A stretch of DNA of 64,000 bases from the NCBI RefSeq assembly GCF_023091245.1, contig NZ_JAHWXN010000001.1, positions 1,240,001-1,304,000 of the forward strand, in the 5' to 3' direction. The DNA comes from Microbacterium croceum (GTDB taxonomy: Bacteria > Actinomycetota > Actinomycetes > Actinomycetales > Microbacteriaceae). Position numbers and translations under genes: made by a program. The notes beneath the pieces are model-generated. The model ran no database searches, had not been told where the DNA came from, and worked only from the letters and a program-made list of their open reading frames with translations. Positions 29,758 to 37,476 of this stretch are shown here, in pieces (the stretch's first letter is position 1; each line of letters starts with the position of its first letter).

Positions 29758-30288
29758 TCACTCCTCCGTCAGTACGTATTTTTGAGCGGTCTCGATGTCC
29801 AGCAAGGAGTGAGACAGTTCAGTCAAGGTGGGCAGTAGGACGCCGGTGTACGTGCGGACCTTTGGCGCTTTCCGCTTCGCGAGGTCAGCCTTGACCGTTG
29901 AGGCTAGCTTGCTCGTCTTGTCCAGCACCTCGATCAGCTTGGCATCGACCGATGGACTGCCTTGATCTCTCGCGAGCGTGACCCCTCTGCGCATCGCATC
30001 CGCAAGCTGAACTAGTGCAAACTTGGCGACTTCGACGTTATCCGTCTCCGTCGCTGATTCGACGTGCGCGGCGGCTTGGCGAACTGTCGCGAACTCGTTC
30101 ATCAGGTCAACTGTGACGAGCCTGGCGCGAGTCGCGGTAATAGCGGTCTGCGCCGCCTCAGCCGCGGTTGTGGCTTCCTGGGCTTGCTTCCATGCGCGGT
30201 ACAACCCGTAGCCCGTCCCGACGAAACCCAGAACAGTCAGAACTGCCATCGCCCAGTCGAGCCAGGTGATGCCGTCCATCAGGTTCAT
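29758..30288 (-). CDS. One-helix membrane protein with coiled coil (cassette)
   Basis: The 176-aa protein has one membrane helix at about 9-30 (LDWAMAVLTVLGFVGTGYGL) followed by a helical cytoplasmic part (QEATTAAEAAQTAITATRARL). It resembles small one-helix anchors found next to defence genes, but no family was recognised. It lies 64 bp after the nuclease-like gene and is followed by a coupled small gene. Confidence 0.68.
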   Translation of the reverse strand: MNLMDGITWLDWAMAVLTVLGFVGTGYGLYRAWKQAQEATTAAEAAQTAITATRARLVTVDLMNEFATVRQAAAHVESATETDNVEVAKFALVQLADAMRRGVTLARDQGSPSVDAKLIEVLDKTSKLASTVKADLAKRKAPKVRTYTGVLLPTLTELSHSLLDIETAQKYVLTEE

Positions 30289-30352
30289 AGCTCAGATAGT
30301 ACTTGGGTGCGGGTCGATACCGACGATGCTGTCGCAGGTCGGCACGCTCGGT

Positions 30353-31843
30353 TCATCGCTCAGGAGTGATCCCTTGAAGTTCGTCGAATCGGCTTCTGAT
30401 GACCGTGTACCGCCTTCGGGGAGCGGACGCATCTGCTTCAGCGGCTTCGAACTCTTCCAATAGGCTGAGAAGATCGACGTCGTCGAGCGCGATGACATAA
30501 CCGTGATTGTCCACGGCAGCAGAGCGACACCGGTCGAGGAGCCGTTGCTTGTTGCTGACCGTCCTGCATACCAGGAATCCGATCTCGCCTCTCGCCGGGG
30601 ACAGTCTCATTGCGATCTGGTCAAGCTCGGGGTTGGCTGGATCGTTGAAGTAGTTCTTGCACTCAACCGGAACGGAAGCAGCCGCATGATGTAGCCCGAA
30701 CCACCTGAAGAGTCCATCACCGGCAACGTTGTCGTACGTGATGTCGATGCGCTTGAGTCCGTGAAGCGTGACCTCTAGACGCTGGTTTCCGAGACTCCCT
30801 GTGAAGAGGGCCGTAAGGAACGCAGCGACGGCTCGGTGGTAGGCGGTAGCTCCGGCCTTTCCCGGTTGGATTGCGAGAATCTCCTCGTAGAGTTCACGCA
30901 GGCTCGGCTCTGGCGTTCCAGTTTGAGTCGCGAGTGCCTCAAGCGAGAGCGGCACCTGAGCCTCGACGGCCTTCATCTGGCGGTACTTCTTCATCGCTTG
31001 GGGGAATGATTCGGCATTCTCGGCGATCTTCGCCTTGGTTGTCCCGAGATTCTCGTCCAGTTGACCCATGTTCACTTTCAGGCGCGCGTTCTTCTTCCCC
31101 GCGCGTACCAATCTGACGAACTCCGACGAAACCCCCTTGCTTAGCTCGATGCCCTCGAAGAACGGACGCAGGTACCCACGGTAGAACTGGCCCTTCTCGT
31201 AGGTCGGGTGGAGGCGGACGATCGCTTTCGGGACTAGTAGGAGCAGGCCCCGTGGTCCGCGCGGCAGGTCGAAGTAGTCGTCGCGCCATACTCGCTGTTC
31301 TGAATCCCAGAACAAACCACTGATCTGGTTCTCCAAGGGAATCCCGTGGAATCGACACTGATTCACTGTGTACTCGATCAGGTGAGCTCGAATGATGCAG
31401 GTAGTGATGTCACTCAAGATGTCCCGGCCAACGCCGTCTACGAACAGCACCGTGTCCTCAAGGTCTTCGATCAACCCGCTCTTGATCGCACGGCTTCGCC
31501 TCAAGGCGGCGACAAGCTGATCTGCCTTCTTTTGACTGCCGAGTGAGCGTCCTCTCGCCAGGCCCTTGCTAACTCCCAGATGCGTCTCGTTCGGCTCGCT
31601 GAGAGGGTAGATCAGTGATCTGATCTTCGGAAGGTCATCTGCACGGATCGCTCCAAGCAGCTCGTCGAAGAAGGTATAAAGACCGTGAGCGCACGCTTCG
31701 ACCCAATCGCCGGCTTGAACACGGATCGCTGTGGGATCGATGTAGACGGGCACGTCGCCGTTCACGTCCACGTCGACGAAGTCGAGACCGCCTTGCTCTA
31801 CCCCAAGACTGAAATAGCCCGAGACTCTCTGCACCTGCGTCAT
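30353..31843 (-). CDS. Large protein with C-terminal PD-(D/E)xK-like nuclease domain
   Basis: The 496-aa protein has a long N-terminal region of a type I have seen only as uncharacterised (IYPLSEPNETHLGVSKG, then GRDILSDITTCIIRAHLIEYT). The C-terminus has a restriction-endonuclease-like core: Asp367 (RIDITYDN) and Glu394-x-Lys396 (VPVECKNYF), then a helix with IAMRLSPARGEIGFLVCRT. This fits a Mrr-like DNA nuclease. ATG 31843 follows GGGAGGGAAG at 9 bp; the reading frame extends upstream into the previous gene, but that is less likely. It is the probable effector of the cassette. Confidence 0.72.
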   Translation of the reverse strand: MTQVQRVSGYFSLGVEQGGLDFVDVDVNGDVPVYIDPTAIRVQAGDWVEACAHGLYTFFDELLGAIRADDLPKIRSLIYPLSEPNETHLGVSKGLARGRSLGSQKKADQLVAALRRSRAIKSGLIEDLEDTVLFVDGVGRDILSDITTCIIRAHLIEYTVNQCRFHGIPLENQISGLFWDSEQRVWRDDYFDLPRGPRGLLLLVPKAIVRLHPTYEKGQFYRGYLRPFFEGIELSKGVSSEFVRLVRAGKKNARLKVNMGQLDENLGTTKAKIAENAESFPQAMKKYRQMKAVEAQVPLSLEALATQTGTPEPSLRELYEEILAIQPGKAGATAYHRAVAAFLTALFTGSLGNQRLEVTLHGLKRIDITYDNVAGDGLFRWFGLHHAAASVPVECKNYFNDPANPELDQIAMRLSPARGEIGFLVCRTVSNKQRLLDRCRSAAVDNHGYVIALDDVDLLSLLEEFEAAEADASAPRRRYTVIRSRFDELQGITPER

Positions 31844-31913
31844 CGTCGACACTTCCCTCCCGTGCTGTGAAACCAGCCTAGCGAAGGGATATATCACAGC
31901 AGGGGAGCGCCGC

Positions 31914-32933
31914 TCAGAAGAACGAGCGCGCTTCAAGCCGCTCGCGCCCCCTACCGATCGCTAGCTTCCAGGCTGCGCCCTCTGCCCATTCAGGCACCGG
32001 TGGCGCTACGTATGGATTCTGGACGCTGCTCCTCGCAGAAAGAACTGGGGCGTCAACGACGATGCCATGTTCGCGATGCTCGACGCCAAGTTCGGATACG
32101 ACCCAATCGTCGGAGATTACGTCGAGCAGCTTGCCTCTGCTTCGCCAGGAGCCGTCATCGCCACGCCGACCCGCCATGCCCTCCTCGAGGCCGAGTTTGA
32201 AGAGCCGGAACATCCGGTCGAGGTTCAACCCACGGGCTTCAGGCCCGTAGCCAACGCGCACCATTTCAGACCTCAGGCGGGCGAAGACCTCGATCGGATC
32301 GTCGGCCTCGTCCCAGTTGGCCTCGACGACGTAGGCCGTGCCGAGGAGTTGGGTATCGACTGAGAGCTTGAGGCCGACGATCACCGGTTCGTCGTACCCA
32401 CCTAGATAGTCCTGTTGTTGGTAAGTCTTGAGTCCGACACTGACCACGGGAGCATCAATTGCTTCGCCCGCAGTGACCAACAGTTCGTAGTCGACCACTC
32501 CCAGTTGTCTTGCTGTCATCAGGGCGTTCATGACGTTTCCGTACGATATATCGCCGGACAGTGCTGAAACGGCGGAATCTTCGTGCGCTACCTGATCCGC
32601 GAGCTGTTCCTCGAAACGATCCTGGATAGCATCAAGTCGCGCAGTGAGCACTTTCGTTGCTTCCTCTGCCGCGACGGTGGCTGCCGCCGACGCTGCTTCA
32701 GTTGCAGCCTCTTTAGCTACGGTGCGGGTCGTTGCCACGAGCCGACGTTCCAGCCAGACCAGGAATCCGGCGAGGAAGATGGTGGTGCCGAGATTCACCA
32801 GAACAGACGACCAGAACTTGCTGTCGCTCCATCCGTCTGCGAGCCAGGTTGCTGTCGCAAGCAAGAGAAGTCCCACGAGGGTCCACAGAATGATGAAGCC
32901 TCGACGGATGCCGCCGTCCTTTTTGTCAGTCAC
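31914..32933 (-). CDS. Two-helix membrane protein with coiled coil and soluble domain (cassette)
   Basis: The 339-aa protein has two membrane helices at about 12-32 and 42-62, then an alanine/glutamate-rich coiled coil (~65-120), then a cytoplasmic domain of ~200 residues (GNVMNALMTARQLGVVDYELLV). It is the first gene of the minus-strand cassette, 70 bp before the nuclease. The membrane-plus-coiled-coil layout recalls sensors of abortive-infection systems; this is inference, since no family was recognised. Confidence 0.68.
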   Translation of the reverse strand: MTDKKDGGIRRGFIILWTLVGLLLLATATWLADGWSDSKFWSSVLVNLGTTIFLAGFLVWLERRLVATTRTVAKEAATEAASAAATVAAEEATKVLTARLDAIQDRFEEQLADQVAHEDSAVSALSGDISYGNVMNALMTARQLGVVDYELLVTAGEAIDAPVVSVGLKTYQQQDYLGGYDEPVIVGLKLSVDTQLLGTAYVVEANWDEADDPIEVFARLRSEMVRVGYGPEARGLNLDRMFRLFKLGLEEGMAGRRGDDGSWRSRGKLLDVISDDWVVSELGVEHREHGIVVDAPVLSARSSVQNPYVAPPVPEWAEGAAWKLAIGRGRERLEARSFF

Positions 32934-33050
32934 GTAGGCAGACTATTGGGGACCTAAGACGAAGAGGGGCATCCCATCGGCGGTGCGAGGTTCGGGCCGC
33001 GCGCTCGCGCCGAGGCCTCATGCTCCGACAGGGGCCTCCGCTTGGGAGGG

Positions 33051-33383
33051 TCAGTTATAGCTGCCCCAGGTGCTGCGCGTCACGAACCAGTTCGGCGTCC
33101 AGGTGACGAACGCAGAGGGATCGAAGGTCGAATTGAGGACCCTCACACTCAGGATCTGGCTTGCGGGTAGAGAGAGCACGTGGTTACGAGGACTGTCGCT
33201 CTCGAAATCCCAGAAGTGATAGCACGGCGTTTTGTCGTTGGCGCGCGCTCTCGGAGCGAAGTCCATTGGTGCGCACCGACGTGTCAAGATCGCTCCGCCA
33301 TCTTCTTTCGAGCGGAAAGAGACGTGGACCTCCGCGAGGTCATGGATCGCGGTGATGATCTCGTCGTGGTTGCTCAGTTCCAT
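33051..33383 (-). CDS. Small WYL-like or unknown protein
   Basis: This 110-aa protein lacks a DNA-binding helix. Its strands (EVHVSFRSKEDGGAILTRR, PMDFAPRA, YHFWDFES, LSLPASQILSVRVL, FDPSAFV) resemble a stand-alone WYL-type ligand-binding beta domain, which often regulates defence genes. The match is by eye and modest. It sits upstream of the membrane-nuclease cassette, in the same orientation. Confidence 0.55.
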   Translation of the reverse strand: MELSNHDEIITAIHDLAEVHVSFRSKEDGGAILTRRCAPMDFAPRARANDKTPCYHFWDFESDSPRNHVLSLPASQILSVRVLNSTFDPSAFVTWTPNWFVTRSTWGSYN

Positions 33384-33444
33384 GTCTGGTTCCCTCCGTC
33401 GTTCGATGTGAGGACCGACTAGGACGCCTCACTAGAATCAAACT

Positions 33445-33954
33445 ATGACAGGGAAGTTCGGTACGGCGAAGGAGTGGTTCACCTTCGGCTTGTCAGTCTT
33501 CTTTCCCGGTCTCGCGGTATTCGGAGGATCATTCGCATCGTTCGTCGGGGAGTTCGAGTTCGCTGCGCGTATGGTGGGCATCGTTGCAGCAACAGCAGGT
33601 CTTGCGATCGTTCTCGCAGGGCTTGCAGTGTGGCGGTACAACCTTAAGCAGGAATCGAAAGCTTCGGTGGTCGTAGTAGGAAGATCTTCATCGGGCGAGA
33701 ACCGGCGGAGCGACCTCTCAGCCAAACGCGATTCTTTGGAGGTCGAGCGAGCAGGTCTGCAGCCATTCATCCGAATCGGTCTTGATAGCAACTTCGCCGT
33801 TTCGAGCATCATTCGACGGATGACTCCGGAAGAAGCCAGTATGCACGCCGAGAGCGAGCGAGCCAGGACTCGTGACAAGCAGATCGGCCTAGAGATACGG
33901 GCCATCGACCAAGAGTTGATGGATCTACTGACGCAGAAACCAAGTAAGAGTTAG
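33445..33954 (+). CDS. Two-helix membrane protein of the element
   Basis: The 169-aa protein has hydrophobic segments at about 11-35 (WFTFGLSVFFPGLAVFGGSF) and 42-63 (VGIVAATAGLAIVLAGLAVW), then a basic, charged cytoplasmic tail with a helical end (QIGLEIRAIDQELMDLL). It points away from the cassette, in the opposite orientation. Family not recognised. Confidence 0.65.
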   Translation: MTGKFGTAKEWFTFGLSVFFPGLAVFGGSFASFVGEFEFAARMVGIVAATAGLAIVLAGLAVWRYNLKQESKASVVVVGRSSSGENRRSDLSAKRDSLEVERAGLQPFIRIGLDSNFAVSSIIRRMTPEEASMHAESERARTRDKQIGLEIRAIDQELMDLLTQKPSKS

Positions 33955-34148
33955 GAGTCGCGTGCTCCTACTTGCTCTCTGCAAGTCAGCAACGTTGACG
34001 ATGAACCTCGACTGCTCAGCCTGCGTCAATTCATCCGTGCCAGTCAACTCCATTGGACCTCTGCTGGAGTGAATTGTACTTCGTGAGGACCTCATTCACG
34101 GGGCCGACAGCGCACACTCGCGGGAGACTACGCCGGGTTCTTGATCCG

Positions 34149-34733
34149 TCACGTGGTGCTCAGAGCGCGGTACACGCTCGCACGGCTCACACCCGCCAGC
34201 TTGACAATCTCGGAGGGCGTGCGGCCCTTGGCCTTGAGTTTCTGGACTTCAGCCACCTTCGACGGGGAGAGCGCGGTACGGGGTCGTCCCGCGATCTGCT
34301 CACCGGACTGAGCGCGGGCGGCGCGAGCGGCCCTAGCTTCTGCCACGCGCTCGGCGTTCATGTTCCGCTCAAGCTCTGCGACGAGCACCATGAGCTTACG
34401 CACGAACTCGCCAGTAGCGCCCGTGAGAGCCGCCTCAGACTCCTTGAGGCTGTGGACCGTCACGCCACGTTCTTCGAGGTCTGCAATCGTCTGGAAGACG
34501 TGCAGGGCGCTCCTACCCAATCGGTCCAGGCTGTGAACCGTGATCGAGTCGCCGGGGCGTACGCGAGAGAGAAGATCATCCAGGCCGGGGCGTGAGGTTC
34601 GGGTGCCGCTGATCCTGTCGCTGAACACGTCGGCGGCGTCGATCCCGTCGGCGGTCAGTGCGTCTTGCTGTCGGCCCAAATCCTGGGCCACGGTCGAGAC
34701 TCGGATGTATCCAAAGCGCTTCGAGGTTGTCAT
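34149..34733 (-). CDS. Serine recombinase (resolvase/invertase family)
   Basis: The 194-aa protein has the catalytic serine in GYIRVST (Ser13), the arginine-rich active site (DRISGTRTSRPGLDDLLSRVR, then LDRLGRSALHVFQTI) and a C-terminal helix-turn-helix (RTPSEIVKLAGVSRASVYRAL). It belongs to the small resolvase/invertase group and may resolve element dimers or invert DNA. An extensive dyad lies directly upstream of its start. Confidence 0.93.
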   Translation of the reverse strand: MTTSKRFGYIRVSTVAQDLGRQQDALTADGIDAADVFSDRISGTRTSRPGLDDLLSRVRPGDSITVHSLDRLGRSALHVFQTIADLEERGVTVHSLKESEAALTGATGEFVRKLMVLVAELERNMNAERVAEARAARAARAQSGEQIAGRPRTALSPSKVAEVQKLKAKGRTPSEIVKLAGVSRASVYRALSTT

Positions 34734-34782
34734 GTCTCACACTGTATCTGTTACAGTATTCTGAGACAAGTCACAGATACAG
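34733..34782. promoter_or_regulatory. Nested inverted repeats upstream of the serine recombinase
   Basis: TGTCTCA (34733-34739) pairs with TGAGACA (34762-34768). Inside it, ACTGTA-tctgt-TACAGT (34741-34757) is a perfect dyad. CTGTATCTGT (34742-34751) also pairs with ACAGATACAG (34773-34782). The cluster overlaps the start codon of the recombinase and is a candidate res site or autoregulatory operator. Confidence 0.6.
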
Positions 34783-34870
34783 CTTTAGAGACAGTGAATC
34801 GGGTCTATCCGTACAACTTCCCATCGGGTGTAACGGGTGTTTCAAAGTCATGGTTCTGAGACGGGGTAGG

Positions 34871-35014
34871 ACAGCCCTCCCGACGGACCTTGACGAAGTA
34901 GAGCCGGGAGGGCTGTGGAGGTCGTCGTCCCTCCCTGTAGGCGAGGACGACGGGTGAGCGGGGTACCAATCCCGCTCGGGCCTGCGCGGGCTGACAGAAG
35001 ACGCGCGCAGAGGT
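34871..35014 (+). other. Gene-free segment with four consecutive hairpins
   Basis: Four stems follow one another: a 12-bp perfect stem (34871-34882/34905-34916, 22-nt loop), then 7-bp stems at 34924-34930/34945-34951, 34956-34962/34971-34977 and 34982-34988/35004-35010. The last is followed by AGGTTTTC on the plus strand. The region between 34734 and 35017 has no convincing ORF. It could be a structured small RNA read rightward, a transfer or replication origin, or stacked terminators. Confidence 0.5.
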
Positions 35015-35017
35015 TTT

Positions 35018-35242
35018 CTACTTGTCGAGCAAATCGCCTAGCAACCCTGCCAGCCGCTCGACCTCGGGATTCTGTGCCGGTGCGGAGGTCAGGCGGCGCA
35101 CTTCTCGGTTGTTCGGATCGAGGGCCTTGGCGATGTCCGCCTCAGTCCACGTGAAGAACTGCTTAGCTTCCTCGATGGCGGCGCGTTCTGCATCTCGGTT
35201 GGATGCGATCACGGCCCTGAGCATTGCGTCGTCGTCAGTCAT
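35018..35242 (-). CDS. Small element protein, end of a coupled gene chain
   Basis: This 74-aa acidic helical protein (MLRAVIASNRDAERAAIEEAKQFFTW, then NPEVERLAGLLGDLLDK) has no recognised domain. Its ATG overlaps the previous stop as ATGA. It is the last of four minus-strand genes linked by short overlaps. Confidence 0.6.
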   Translation of the reverse strand: MTDDDAMLRAVIASNRDAERAAIEEAKQFFTWTEADIAKALDPNNREVRRLTSAPAQNPEVERLAGLLGDLLDK

Positions 35243-35394
35243 TCTTGGTTTCCAATCTCAGAGAGTCGGCGTAGAGCACGGTGGATGTCGTCGGCGGTCC
35301 CGACAGTGACGGTGAGCTTCCCGTCGTGGATGTCTTGCAGGACATCGAGAAGGGCGAGCATGGCGCTATCCGTCTTCAGCGTGACGGCGCTCAT
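35239..35394 (-). CDS. Very small element protein (51 aa)
   Basis: The product is 51 aa (SAVTLKTDSAMLALLDVLQD, then TADDIHRALRRLSEIGNQE), helical and soluble. ATG overlaps exist at both ends (ATGA with both neighbours), which supports it as real despite its size. Function unknown. Confidence 0.58.
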   Translation of the reverse strand: MSAVTLKTDSAMLALLDVLQDIHDGKLTVTVGTADDIHRALRRLSEIGNQE

Positions 35395-35798
35395 CGGGAT
35401 TCCTGATGCAGGTCGAGAAGGTACTTGCCGCACTCGACGTTCACGGCCTGCAATGCGGCCTTGCGCTCGGCGGGATTCGTAATCTTCTTCGCGGCGTCGA
35501 GCGCCGTGATCGCGCGCTTGAACCATACGGCGTCGTCATCTTCACCGATGCCCATTCCCTCGGGTGCCGGTCCCCCAGCGAACTTCTGCATCCCCCATCG
35601 CTGTACCTGCTCGTCGGCGGTGAGGTCGAGCCATGTCCTGCCTAGCCGGTCGCGAGTGGCGTCCACCTGTGCTGGGGTCAGGGTAATTGTCTGGCCCTGA
35701 TAGAGGACGATGCCGGGGGCGGCGTCTCCCGCTTCGGTGATTTGCGGGACGGTTAGCCCCGTGCTCCTGGCGTGAATGGTGATGCTCTTGTCAGTCAT
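35391..35798 (-). CDS. Element protein of unknown function (135 aa)
   Basis: The protein begins with a strand-rich region (KSITIHARSTGLTVPQITEA, then APGIVLYQGQTITLTPAQVD) and ends with helices. The look is that of small phage or satellite proteins, but no family can be named. ATG 35798 follows GGAGATAAGAAG and overlaps the upstream stop by 8 bp. Confidence 0.62.
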   Translation of the reverse strand: MTDKSITIHARSTGLTVPQITEAGDAAPGIVLYQGQTITLTPAQVDATRDRLGRTWLDLTADEQVQRWGMQKFAGGPAPEGMGIGEDDDAVWFKRAITALDAAKKITNPAERKAALQAVNVECGKYLLDLHQESR

Positions 35799-36312
35799 TC
35801 TTCTTATCTCCAACTACGACGCGCAAGGCGTCCTTCAGTTCTGACAGGCGCGGATGCGCCGCCATAGTACGGAGGAGGGAGCGAGCCGCCTCTGGGTCAC
35901 GCTTCGCGAACTCGCCAAGTGCCGCGACAAGCTCCATGGCCTCCTCGAACACACGCTCGGCGGCGGTATCGTCAATGCCCAGATGATTGATGAGCACCGA
36001 TAGTGCCTCGCTCTCAACCTTGATCGCCCTGGCTCGGGCCACCGGCGTGGCATGGCGGGAGCGCTGGCGGAGGTCGCGGGCGTCGTCCGCGATCTGCACC
36101 GCACGCACGATCACGTCTGTGGTGCTCGGCTCATCCTCCGCGAGCTTCGCGAGGTCTGACTTTCGAGAGATTGCAAAGCGACTTAGAGCACTCAAGCTCA
36201 AGCCTGTCCACGTACGAATGGACTCGTACGTCTCACCGGCATCCAAAGCCGCTTCAATGCGCGCTCGGGCAGGATGTGTCTCCACTGTGGAGGGTCTGCC
36301 GGTTCTGCTCAT
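35791..36312 (-). CDS. HTH protein resembling a phage small terminase or regulator
   Basis: This 173-aa protein has an N-terminal helix-turn-helix (ARIEAALDAGETYESIRTWTGLSLSALSRFAI) and a helical body. The layout is similar to small terminase subunits and to element regulators with homeodomain-like HTH; the sequence does not decide between them. It heads the four-gene coupled chain and lies downstream of a structured intergenic region. Confidence 0.58.
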   Translation of the reverse strand: MSRTGRPSTVETHPARARIEAALDAGETYESIRTWTGLSLSALSRFAISRKSDLAKLAEDEPSTTDVIVRAVQIADDARDLRQRSRHATPVARARAIKVESEALSVLINHLGIDDTAAERVFEEAMELVAALGEFAKRDPEAARSLLRTMAAHPRLSELKDALRVVVGDKKND

Positions 36313-36588
36313 TGGGTGTACTTCCTAGTGATATGTAGGGGAAGCAGAGAATCTGAAGCTTTCGTGCAGTATCCGGTGAAGGATTAGACGAGCCGGATAC
36401 CGTTACCGCTCTGCTTCCCTATAGCTACTATCGAACGTTTTGACTCGTACGCGTCACTTTCGAGATGTACCTCCATTCTCGGTATTCTTTCGAGAAGGAA
36501 CGGGCGTTATCCAGAAATAGTCAACGCTATCTGCGGGCCTGTAATTGAATCCACGTCCACGGCTACCTGACAATGCGCGTCAGGCGCT
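36313..36588. other. Gene-free region with nested stem-loop and TTTCGAGA repeats
   Basis: An 11-bp perfect stem (36339-36349/36409-36419) encloses an 8-bp perfect stem GTATCCGG/CCGGATAC (36369-36376/36393-36400). TTTCGAGA occurs at 36458-36465 and 36488-36495, and again inside the next gene at 36161-36168. The DNA is visibly AT-richer than the surroundings. It could be a replication or transfer origin or a control region of the coupled gene chain. Confidence 0.5.
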
Positions 36589-36786
36589 CTACGGGGCTTC
36601 TGTGGCTTCTGAGAGGGCATTCACGATTTGCCTAAGCTGCTTTAGAGTTACCAGTTCGTCAATGCGACGCGATGCCTCGGTGACGGTCATCGAGTGCCAC
36701 GACGATTCCGGTTCGTCGAGCTGGTCTTCGAGCGCCGTCCCGTAGGCTCTATGCTTCGCCGTCGCTGGCCAGTTGTTGCTGGTCAT
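36589..36786 (-). CDS. DUF3072-like small protein
   Basis: The 65-aa protein (ATAKHRAYGTALEDQLDEP, then MTVTEASRRIDELVTLKQL) resembles the DUF3072-type motif, in which a T-x-x-Q/H-x-x-Y helix is followed by TVxEASxxID. Its ATG overlaps the upstream stop (ATGA). Function unknown. Confidence 0.6.
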   Translation of the reverse strand: MTSNNWPATAKHRAYGTALEDQLDEPESSWHSMTVTEASRRIDELVTLKQLRQIVNALSEATEAP

Positions 36787-37415
36787 GTGACCTCACCTGT
36801 TTCTGTGTTGATGTTCTTGTAACGCTTGCGCATGTTGTGGACGTTCCTGACCTTGATCCCCAGGTGCTCGGCGGCTTGCTTCGCTGCCATCCCCTGAGTT
36901 TCTAGAAAGTCCTCCAGGGTGTAGGTGCAGTACGCCAGCCCGCCCTTGCGCCCGCGCTCCTGCTTCTGCCGGTACGTCTCGGCGCTGAAGTTCTCGATGC
37001 ACTTCTCTGCGGCGCGCGTGCACTGGTACAGGGCTTCCGATGAGAGGTAGTCGCCGGTGTACTCGGTGATCCCGCATTCGGCCATCGCCTCGCGCTGAGC
37101 ATCCTTATAGACATCGCCCCACAAGTGGTACCTCAGATAATCATGGGTGCACCCCTTACCCAACTCGCGCATTCCTGCCTTAATGAGTTTCTGGAAAAGG
37201 ATTCTGAAGTAGTTCTGAGCCAAGCTGAGCTTGGGGTCGTACTTCAGAGGCTTCGTAGTGAAGTTCGTGTTCCGTCGGCGGCTGTGCTCGACCTGTTCGG
37301 CCAGCTTCTCCCACGCCTCATCCTCTTCTCTTATGGATAGTGTTAGTTGTTGCACACCAAGAGAAGGATCAGGAACATTAGCCTCATGAGTAGAGGAATC
37401 CTGTAGAATTGTCAT
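36783..37415 (-). CDS. Element protein with C-terminal helix-turn-helix
   Basis: The 210-aa protein ends in a clear HTH (MAAKQAAEHLGIKVRNVHNMRKRY) and is helical before that (LSLAQNYFRILFQKLIKAGMREL). It may be a replication or regulatory protein of the element; no initiator family could be identified. ATG 37415 is chosen because AGGAGATGAAGC precedes it; the frame continues upstream without another good site. Confidence 0.62.
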   Translation of the reverse strand: MTILQDSSTHEANVPDPSLGVQQLTLSIREEDEAWEKLAEQVEHSRRRNTNFTTKPLKYDPKLSLAQNYFRILFQKLIKAGMRELGKGCTHDYLRYHLWGDVYKDAQREAMAECGITEYTGDYLSSEALYQCTRAAEKCIENFSAETYRQKQERGRKGGLAYCTYTLEDFLETQGMAAKQAAEHLGIKVRNVHNMRKRYKNINTETGEVT

Positions 37416-37476
37416 TGCTTCATCTCCTATGACCCCGCTTCGCTGTCCGGCAGGCGGGGTCATTCATGTTTACGTG

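Noticed and set aside
34871..35014. The hairpin cluster as a retron msr-msd
   Set aside because: No reverse transcriptase gene is present on the element.
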